In this document: piece by piece, positions 9,461-16,515 of the stretch
How positions within the stretch are numbered: the first letter of the stretch is position 1
Layout of the letters: each line of letters opens with the position of its first letter
DNA from: Ophiosphaerella korrae
Taxonomy: Eukaryota; Ascomycota; Dothideomycetes; Pleosporales; Phaeosphaeriaceae
Assembly (NCBI GenBank): GCA_028456385.1
Contig: JALNQF010000696.1
Span: 1 to 16,515, forward strand
DNA: 16,515 nucleotides
Direction of reading: 5' to 3'
Made by a program: the position numbers and the translations under genes
The notes under the pieces: generated by a model
The model's input: the letters and a program-made list of their open reading frames with translations, nothing else
What the model was told of the DNA's origin: nothing
Databases searched by the model: none

Positions 9461-10330
9461 AAATAGGAAAAGGCCTAGCTTTATTATTAGCTCTAAGATA
9501 GTAAGGTATAGAGTAATTAATATCTTACTAGGTATATAGCGTATATATAGCGTAGCTTTAGGCTTAGAGCTAGAAATAAAGCTTTAGGTTATTCTAGACC
9601 CTTAAGTAGATATTAGTCTTATTAGTTAGTAGACTATAGTAGAAATAAAACTAAAACTAATCTAAGATACTAAGCTCTCTAGACTAGGCTAGATAGGGGC
9701 GTAAAGGTAAAATACCTATACTACTTATAAGCTTTAGGTGCGCCTTACTAATAATAATAAAGTAATACGTAGGTCTAAGATTATAGTATTATTATAGGGT
9801 TGTATACCTAATATAGATTTAGGGCCTAAAGGCTTATTAGTCTTAGGGATCTTAAACTTTATTAGCTAAACTAACTCTAAATATTATTTACCCTCCTATA
9901 AGTTATATCCTACTACCTAAGGGCCTATTAGCTACCCTCTCTTACCTCTCCTCCTTAATAGTTTACTTTCTTATAAGCCCTTAGTACTTATATTTTCTTA
10001 GTAACTACTTACCCTCTTTTTACTATTCCTTTCTTTATAATACTCTACTATATACCTTCCTCCTTATATAGATCTTAGTCCTATTAAGCTACTATACTTA
10101 ATTAAGAGCCTCTAGCCTAGAGAGAGGATAAAACCTACCTTAACCTATAAACTTCTTTCCTATTTTACTAGCTATAAGGTACTTAAACTATTAGATCTAA
10201 AATAATTTAGATTTATAATTTAGCTTTACTTTATAAATAGTCTAGTATCTAGCGCTAACTATATATATAGTTAGAGAGTAACTTAGGCCTTCTAGCTAAA
10301 ATATTAATATTAATAAAAGAGAATAAAGAT
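9429..10330 (+). pseudogene. Ty3/gypsy pol relic: protease only (element 2)
   Basis: Start of Pol, in the -1 frame relative to the end of gag. An aspartic protease (retropepsin) is recognisable: VILDP-stop-VDISLIS with the catalytic Asp codon at 9597-9599, a basic strand, and a C-terminal GPKGLLVLGIL at 9822-9854 that stands for the conserved hydrophobic-L-G block. The usual Asp-Ser/Thr-Gly triad is not exact (D-P-x here). After about 9900 the frame becomes Pro/Ser/Leu-rich and can be followed with decreasing confidence to about 10330. No reverse transcriptase, RNase H or integrase motif was found downstream and no matching 3' LTR, so the element is truncated or its rest is too decayed. Its true right limit is unknown. 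Confidence 0.6.
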
Positions 10331-10640
10331 GTTAAGTCTCTAAGAGCTTTCTTCCTCTTAAATAACTTATAGCCCTTTAGGTATTAATTACTATATATTG
10401 TCTACGAACTACTAATCTAACTCTAGCTATAGCTATAACCTACCTAGGCCTACTCTAGGGGAACGCTAGCCTTATTAGCGCTGTTACCTAATATAAATCT
10501 TAAGTTACGCTACCTCTATTTCTCTATATTAGCTATTGTTTTTATTTTAGAGTATCTATAGCTTAAGACTTTAAAGATACTACTCTTATCTTCTACTTAT
10601 AATACTTTTCTCCTAAAGGCTCTAGATCTAATATCTAAGG
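10331..10640. other. Border zone between gypsy element 2 and the minus-strand relic
   Basis: Neither the plus-strand pol frame nor the minus-strand relic frame is convincing here. The piece at 10425-10510 is somewhat less TA-rich, with CTAGGCCTACTCTAGGGGAACGC and GCGCTG words. I see no inverted ends or duplication marking a junction. Confidence 0.3.
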
Positions 10641-13228
10641 GGTTGTTTATAGAGTATTTACGTAGTTTCTAGGTTATTTAATAAAAATTTTGTATAGACG
10701 TGTTATATAGCTTATAGTAGTAGCTACTTATCTTCTTACTATTTCTTTTTACGTACGTTTTATAAGCTATAGTAGTTTTTACTTTTCTATAATAGTTCTT
10801 TTACTTAATATATCTCTACTTACTAAATTCTTCTCTTACTTATTAATTTTTAATAGCTAGCTCTTTTCTTATATATATATATTTATTAGTTAAGCTAGTA
10901 TAAAGCTCTTAGGCTCTATATTTAAATGTCTTTACTAGTAGTTAAGCTCTTATAGTTATTTACTCCTATAATTTTTAGTAAAGCTATAAATACTCTCTAG
11001 AAGCGTACTTAAACTTTATCTCCCTATTTTTTATTCTATTTTCTTCTTCTTTTCCTTAAGCTTATCTTAGCTACTCTATACTCTCTTACTAGTTTTTTAG
11101 CTCTATTTTCTTGTTTACTTTCTACTTTAATTATTATAGCTACTCTTAACTTCTAACCTAAGTCTTATATAGCTAGCTAGCTTAGCTAGAGTAACTATAG
11201 TAGTAATTATCCTTCTTAGCTACCTTATAACCTAGGTAGACTACCTTTAGGTTACTATTAAACTAAGAGTAAAGCTTCCTACTCTATTTTTATAATATAT
11301 CGTTTCTAGTATAAAAGTAAGTATCTATCCTTCTTACTTATAGGCTCTTAGGTTTTACTAACTACGCTTTTCTCTTAGTTATTACTTATTTCTTTAACTA
11401 CTCTCTCTTACTTAACTTACTTTGTAACCTTCTTAACTAAGCCCTTAATATCTTTAAAGAGTGTAACTTTAGCTATCTTCTTTCTTTTATCTAAGAGTTT
11501 ATATATACTTACTATAATAAGCGTAAGAATAAAGCTTGCTAGTAGAATAGTCTCTATAATATTTATTCCTATAACTCTAATAGCTTCTTCTACACTTCTA
11601 ATAGCTCTTAGTCTCTCTTTTACTAGCTATACTATTAGGCACGCTATTATAAAAGTTAAGAGATACTTACTTAAGACTCTTTAGCTACTTAAGCTACGCG
11701 CTTATAAGATCTTTCTTTAATTAATAATCTTTAAGAGATATAGGCCTATTATAAAGCTATAGTCTACGTAGGTTAGTATACTTAGAAGACTATTAGCTCT
11801 TATAGGGCCTTACTACTAGGGCTACTACTACTAGGCTCTAATAGGGCTATAGCTTGTAGTTCTAAGAAGGAGGGTAATTGTAGCTATACTACTTATATTT
11901 GTAGTAGTGTTAGATACTCTATTTTATTTAATAATAAAGGTATTATCTACCTTAATAGCTCCTACATTTATTATTATATTTAGGGCTGTAATTATAGGTT
12001 AAGTAAGTCTTTAACCCTATTTTCTTTTTACTTAATCTTATCCTAATAGTCTTTTAGAGCTTAGCTAACGCGTTTTTAGTAGTCTAGTAGCTAAACGCAA
12101 GTAAGTACTTTCTTAGGTTAAGAGTTTTACTATTATGTAGTAGCTCTACTCTACTACGCTAAATAAACCTAAAAAGGTAACTAAGTATTTAACAACGTTA
12201 AATATAGGAGTAGAATAGTATATATTACCTAAGGGCCCTCGCCCTTACTTGCGCTTTACGTAGCTACAGCCTACTATAGCCTATAGCGTAATATTTACTA
12301 AAGGTTACTACTATATTACTAAGCTCTTTAAGTAAGAGCGTACTCGCGCTAATACTTTTATTCCTATAGCTACTTAGTCTTCTAGCTACTCTATTACTAT
12401 ACCCTTTACGTGTAATACTATAGTAGCTAATATTTAGTATCTTATTTACTAAAACGTTTCCCTAAGTTATTAAGTAGCTTATAAGCGTCTTCTTATAATA
12501 CCTAGTAAGCTAGTACGTCTTTATAGGCTTAGGGCTTACTTAGTAGTATATAGTGTAGATAAGCCTAAAGATAATAACTCTAAGACTTCTAGCTATCTTT
12601 ATAGCCTTACTAATAATCCTTTTTACTAGTAAGCTTATAGCTAGCGTCTTTAGGGTTATACTATACCTAAGAGTAAGTCTAATAATTCTCTACTTACTAT
12701 TTTCTCTATAGTAGATAAGGCCCTTATTTATTAGGTTCTCTCTAGTTCCCTCTACTTTTTATCTCTTTCTAGTATTAGTAAATACTCTTAAAGTACTTTC
12801 TCTAGTAGTTCTAGCTTACCTTTAAGCTTTTATACTACTCTAAATTCTTTCTATTAACTACTAGCTCTTTAGGCCTTATAAGGTACGCCCTTACGCCTTT
12901 CTCGCTCTACTAACTTAGAGTTAGATATAGGTTACTTAGGTCTTAATAAGGGTTTAGGATACGCTTATAGATACTCTATTAAGTTTCTTACTACTCTTAC
13001 TTTTACTTCTAGCTACTATCTAGCTACTCCTTTAACTTCTCCTCTTCGCGCTCTACCTTCTAGTAGTAGTATTCCTACTCTAGTCTGTTCTTAATTTAAT
13101 ATAATAGGTTTAGGCTCCTCTACTTTTCTTTCTAGAGGCCCTTAGTCTTCTATTTCTATACTCCTTCTACCTTATTAGTATTCTTCTAGCCTTCTACTTT
13201 AAGATCCTTAGCCTTAGAATTAGGATAT
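10641..13228 (-). pseudogene. Long unidentified relic gene, interrupted by a solo LTR
   Basis: A minus-strand coding relic with purine-rich codons, starting at a probable former ATG (ATA, 13226-13228). The first part (to about 12660) is strongly Glu/Lys/Arg-rich with a coiled-coil look: PLERKVEEPKPI, then KLKGKLELLEKVL and YLLILERDKK. After a one-base frame change near 12655 a basic/Leu-Ile-rich part follows (SLLVKRIISKAIKIARSL). It runs into the solo LTR at 12293 and resumes in phase after 12125 once the LTR and one target duplication are removed. A second frame change near 11735 leads to the cleanest stretch, about 11690-11440, which reads ACLIV-stop-LVKERLRAIRSV and on to LFKDIKGLVKKV with one stop in about 75 codons. 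It then becomes basic and Gln-rich and fades near 10640. Gag or LINE ORF1 would fit the charged, coiled-coil composition, but no zinc knuckle or polymerase motif is certain. I do not assign a family. Confidence 0.45.
12131..12293. mobile_element. Solo LTR, right copy, with TTTAC target duplication
   Basis: This is the 163-bp partner of the repeat at 7828-7992, in the same orientation. It starts TATTATG and ends CGTAATA, the RIP-altered form of TGTTACG...CGTAACA. TTTAC flanks it exactly on both sides (12126-12130 and 12294-12298). It keeps more of the original sequence than the left copy (AACAACG, GGGCCCTCGCCC, CTACAGCC). Because the two copies have different, perfect pentamer duplications, they are independent insertions and not the two LTRs of one element. 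It lies inside the minus-strand relic gene. Confidence 0.85.
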
Positions 13229-13306
13229 TATAATACTAAGTAGTAGGTAAGCTATTATATTATACGCAATTAGGCTAGGTAATACAGCGTAGTAGAATAC
13301 GTAACT

Positions 13307-13418
13307 ATTTAGTAGTAAACGCTCTAGAGTAAATACTCTAGAGTAAACGCTCTAGAATAAGCGCTCTAGAGCGAACGCTCTAGAGTAAGCGCTTAGGAAT
13401 AAACGCTAGATAGTAAGT
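13307..13418. repeat. 14-bp tandem array with CTCTAGAG palindrome, 7-8 units
   Basis: Head-to-tail units of GCTCTAGAGTAAAC start at 13321, 13335, 13349, 13363, 13377, 13391 and 13405, each 14 bp, the last two degenerate; a weak unit precedes at 13307. The core CTCTAGAG is a perfect palindrome. Lying upstream of a TATA box in a presumed LTR, it resembles an array of binding sites in a U3 promoter, though a simple minisatellite is also possible. Confidence 0.88.
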
Positions 13419-13441
13419 ATATAGGAACGTCGATAGACCTT

Positions 13442-13447
13442 TATAAA
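13442..13447 (+). promoter_or_regulatory. Possible TATA box of gypsy element 3
   Basis: TATAAA follows the 14-bp array by about 25 bp and precedes the presumed gag start by about 240 bp. In such TA-rich DNA the word alone is weak evidence; its position is what supports it. Confidence 0.35.
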
Positions 13448-13685
13448 CTATTATATTTAATCTCTTTTTTACTTCTTATCTTAATAGAGTATTATAACTA
13501 ATACTTTAATTAGATTCTTATCTACTTATTAATACTTATATACCTTATAATACTCTAATAAGAGCTAACTATTAATTAAGTTAAGTAACTAACTTATTTA
13601 TTAACTTCGCCTATCTTATAGAAGCTTACTTACTCTTATTACTCTTACCTAGTTCTAAGGACTTAATATATTAAATACCTTTAAG

Positions 13686-15600
13686 ATAAGTAATACGTTA
13701 ATAAATATAGATAACTAGCGTATAAGAGTAACTTATACTACTACTTCTAAGGTTACTAAGCTAGACCTCTACTATAGAGAATAAAATAAGCTTAAGCTAT
13801 AGATCTTATAACTTAATCTCTTCTTTAAGGTAGACTAAGTTTAGGATAAAGATAGAGCTATACTTGTATTGTTTTATATAAGGAGTAAGGTAGAGAAATA
13901 AGTTATACTATACTTTAAGAAATACTTTAATAATAACAATAGCAACTATAATAAGATGTTTAAAGAATAGATTAAGTTTAAAGATAAAGTATAATAAGCT
14001 TTTCTACTAGTAAATAAGATAGTAGTAGTAGAGTATACGATGTAGTAGCTACAACAAAACAAGGTAGTAGTAGACTACGCTAATAAGTTCTAAAGCTACG
14101 CGATACAAATAGAATAAAATAACAAGTTATTAATAAGGATATTTTAATAAAGACTTAAGAGTAATATTTAAGGCGAGCTAATACGTAGTAGAGCTATAAT
14201 TAAGACGTTAAAAGACTTAATAGAGGAAGTAATCTAAGTTAATAACTATATATATAAATATATAGTAGAAGCTAAGAATATAGAAGTGCTACGTATAGAA
14301 AACAAGAAGTATAGACTTAAGTATAAGTAGTAACGTAAATACAAGAACTACTAAGTTTAGGGTAGCTATAAATACTTTAGGCTAGATAAGATATACGTTA
14401 ATAATATAAACCTAAGAAAACAAGAATACTATTACTAGAAGAACCTTAAAGGAGTAGAAAGCTAAAAATACTATAAGTATAGTAAAATAGGGCACCTAGC
14501 AAAGAATTACTAAGCGAAGAATAAGATTATATAATAAATTAACATACTTAAGTAGTAAGATAAGGATAGAGAAGAAGAATAGGAAATAATCTCTAGAGGA
14601 AGCTAGAAGAAGAGAGATTACAAGACTACAAACCTCTAGTAGTAAGATATAGGTAAGAGATATAACTACTATAAGATTACTATATAACTAATAAACCTTA
14701 TAATAGACAACAAAGTAGAAGCTATAAAGATACTACTAGGAATATAAAGCTATATAAGAAGGTATTAGCTAAAGTAGAAATAAGCTAAAATAGATACCTT
14801 AGAATACCTTTAGCTATACTAAAGAAGGGCAAGGTATAGGCGCAAGACAACGCTATATCTAGGAAAGCGAGTATATATAGCCTAGGATAAGAATAAGAAA
14901 GAAAACTAAGAGCTTAAGACCTCTAAATACAAAATAGTACCTAGAATACTAGAGCTAAGGTAAGAGAACACTAAAGTACAAGATAGATTTATAAAAGAAA
15001 TCTAGGAACTAGTAGATAGCTACTACTTAATAAAAGAATAGTAAGATAAGGAACGCTAGATACGTAAAGTAAGGTAAACCTAGTAATATAAATTGTTATA
15101 CGTAAATAACAATTAGGCGCTAATTATTATAGATCTAGTATTAATATAAGAACTATAATACTAGCTATACCTATATAACCTAAACTATCTACTACTATTA
15201 TAGATAGGATATTACTATAATAACTACTTTACCTACTATTCTAACAAGATAGGATCTAGATATTTCCCTTATAGGAGATCTAGATATAAATAGAACTAAA
15301 AAGAGTATATAGATATAAGATATAAATAACACCTATAGGATAAGTAAGAAGTAGAGCACTTTCTAGGTATAACTAAAGAAGATATAAATATAAGTAAGAT
15401 ACTTGTAAACAACTAATATATTAATCTAATCTAGTAAACCTATACGCTCGAGAAGTACAAACAATATAGAGAAATTAAGATACTCTAAGGATTTTAGTAA
15501 AAGATAAATAAAGATTATAAGATTAAGTCTTTTTTAAGTAAATAGCTAACGCTAAATATATATCTAGAAGCTATAATACTATTAATACTAAAAGACTTAT
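13686..15600 (+). pseudogene. Ty3/gypsy gag relic with zinc knuckle (element 3)
   Basis: A plus-strand Gag relic readable in one phase, without indels, from a probable former ATG at 13686. A Retrotrans_gag-like core spans about 13758-14270: KLDLYY near its start, an AILVLFYIRSKVEK-stop-V block where the stop fits Trp, YFKKYF, then VVDYANKF-stop-SYAIQIE-stop and a final VNNYIYKYIVEAKN. A CCHC zinc knuckle at 14469-14510 reads Y-Y-K-Y-S-K-I-G-H-L-A-K-N-Y: the His is intact, all three Cys are TGY-to-TAY changes, and the spacing is exact. A long charged tail follows. At 15204-15260 the same frame gives IGYYYNNYFTYYSNKIGS then RYFP, where several Tyr may be former Cys/His; I recall a similar small Cys/His block near the Gag-Pol junction of fungal gypsy elements. 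Coding moves to the -1 frame near 15600, where pol begins. Confidence 0.8.
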
Positions 15601-16515
15601 TAAACTCTTAGTAAAAATAAGAAGAGAAAGAATAAAAGTATTAGTAGATTTAAAGTTATTTATAAACCTAATTACACCTAAAGTAGTAGAATAAGTAGGA
15701 CTTAAACTATAAGTAAAGAAGATACTATATCTAATCTATGTCGCGAATAGATAACTAATACTAAGAAACCTAATAGTTAGTAACAAAGTAACTACAGAGA
15801 TTATTATTTAAGGATATAGTATAAGGATTACCCTAGACGTATTAGTTTTAGCTAATAAAGACATTATACTAAGACTCTTATAGCTATAAGAGTTTAATCC
15901 TAAAGTTAATTAGAAAAACTAGAACCTCTTGTTTAATAACTACAAAGACGCACGTAGATCTAAGCCTACGTATTAGTAGCGTTTAATAGTAGATAAGAAG
16001 GTACTATATAAGATAGTAGCTTTAATAGTAACTTATTAAGAGAGAATAAGTAACTCTATAAGTACTAGTAGAGCGCTAGGCTAAGAAGTAGGAGTAGAGG
16101 AGTAACGCGCAACTCCTAAAATCCTAGAATAATACAAGAAGTTTAGCTACTTATTCGCAAAAGAGATAGATACACTAGTATTACTTAAGTACTAACTTTA
16201 GGACTATACAATTAAGTTATAAGAAAGAAAAGAGCTACCTTTTAGGCCTATTTACTAATTAATAGAGAGTAAATTAGTAATACTCTAAGAAAGACTAAAT
16301 AGAGACCTAAAGAAAGGATATATACAAGAATCCTTATTATTAGTAGGATTTCTAATTCTCTTTATACTAAAGAAGAAGAGACTACTAAAGATATACGTAG
16401 ACTACTAAAAACTAAACAATATTATAGTAAAAGACTACTACCTACTACTAAATATAGATAAACTCTAAGATAAGCTAAGCTAAGCTAAGATTTTTATAAA
16501 GCTAGACCTAAAGGA
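15600..16515 (+). pseudogene. Ty3/gypsy pol relic: protease and start of reverse transcriptase (element 3)
   Basis: Pol relic, -1 frame relative to gag, open to the window end. The protease starts around 15620: RIKVLVDLKLFINLITPKVV, with the expected catalytic Asp at 15647-15649 (the usual D-S/T-G reads D-L-K after mutation), and ends with LANKDIILRLL-stop-L at 15851-15886, the family's D-I-I-L-G-L-P-W-L block. A linker and the pre-RT segment EYKKFSYLFAKEID follow (about 16130-16180), then the RT fingers. These read LKKGYIQES at 16307-16333, FLILFILKKKRLLKIYVDY at 16349-16405, KLNNIIVKDYYLLL, and FIKLDLK at the very end. The GAC at 16505-16507 is the first catalytic Asp of RT motif A. The rest of RT, RNase H and integrase lie beyond the window. 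This is textbook Ty3/gypsy order; the clade cannot be fixed without the integrase. Confidence 0.88.

Larger units (their letters stand above)
13253..13552 (+). mobile_element. Probable 5' LTR of gypsy element 3
   Basis: The region upstream of the third gag starts TATTATA (13253) and has TATAATA at 13546-13552; reverting CA/TG-to-TA changes gives TGTTATA...TATAACA, a plausible pair of inverted LTR ends. Within it lie a 14-bp tandem array and a TATAAA at 13442-13447. The leader to gag is about 130 bp. I could not identify a primer-binding site. The other LTR is outside the window, so the borders are tentative, and only the left flank of a target duplication (TAAGC, 13248-13252) would be visible. 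Confidence 0.45.

Noticed and set aside
7828..12293. The two 165-bp repeats as the paired LTRs of one 4.4-kb element
   Set aside because: Each copy has its own perfect pentamer duplication (CTATT and TTTAC). Paired LTRs would share one duplication outside and none inside. The DNA between them also holds elements of both orientations.
12300..13150. Plus-strand Ser/Thr/Pro-rich frame over the minus-strand relic
   Set aside because: It is moderately open but is the antisense of Arg/Lys/Glu-rich codons; the purine-rich minus strand gives more protein-like sequence and stays in phase across the solo LTR.
13553..13685. tRNA-primer-binding site downstream of the element 3 LTR
   Set aside because: CTCTAATAAGAGC near 13553 is suggestive, but no TGG-derived start or convincing tRNA 3'-end match could be made.
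1..16515. tRNA, rRNA, CRISPR, telomere repeat, intact host gene
   Set aside because: No cloverleaf, rRNA-like block, spaced repeat array, TTAGGG-type repeat, or open frame free of stops was seen on either strand.

Overview
The window looks like a gene-free, heterochromatin-like block of a filamentous ascomycete (Pezizomycotina-type) genome, built of mobile-element relics destroyed by repeat-induced point mutation (RIP). The dinucleotides CA and TG are nearly absent, TA is in great excess, ATG occurs only about a dozen times in 16.5 kb, and every recognisable reading frame is riddled with TAA/TAG. The stops sit where CAA, CAG, TGG or CGA codons would be expected. Because RIP only makes transitions, several frames can still be followed for hundreds of codons, and family hallmarks survive in mutated form (Cys and His read as Tyr, Met as Ile, Gln and Trp as stop). 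I cannot name the species. I see no tRNA, rRNA, CRISPR array or intact host gene.

Layout. (1) 1-935, minus strand: gag of a Ty3/gypsy retrotransposon running off the left edge; 936-1440 is its upstream region. (2) About 1442-3730, plus strand: a long unidentified relic frame of about 760 codons. (3) 3822-4268 and 6266-7053: two copies of a 447-bp element with imperfect terminal inverted repeats. The second copy is split by a 336-bp, less mutated insertion (6334-6669). The 2 kb between the copies has no clear gene. (4) About 7058-7815, minus strand: a weak relic frame with a 15-bp tandem repeat that reads as a pentapeptide repeat. (5) 7828-7992: a solo LTR with a 5-bp target duplication. (6) 8102 to about 10330, plus strand: a second, different Ty3/gypsy element with a 5' LTR, gag with a zinc knuckle, and a protease relic; no reverse transcriptase is seen. 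(7) About 13228-10640, minus strand: a long unidentified relic frame interrupted by a second solo LTR of the same family (12131-12293, its own 5-bp duplication). (8) 13253-16515, plus strand: a third Ty3/gypsy element with a probable LTR carrying a 14-bp tandem array, then gag, protease and the start of reverse transcriptase, cut by the window edge.

The parts do not work together as a pathway. They form a nested graveyard in which the insertion order can partly be read: solo LTR inside the minus-strand relic, small element inside the 447-bp element, and the third gypsy element placed just upstream of the minus-strand relic. No new functional system is visible. The best-supported observations are the solo LTR pair with target duplications, the two-copy inverted-repeat element with its nested insertion, and the gag/pol frame arrangement shared by two gypsy relics.
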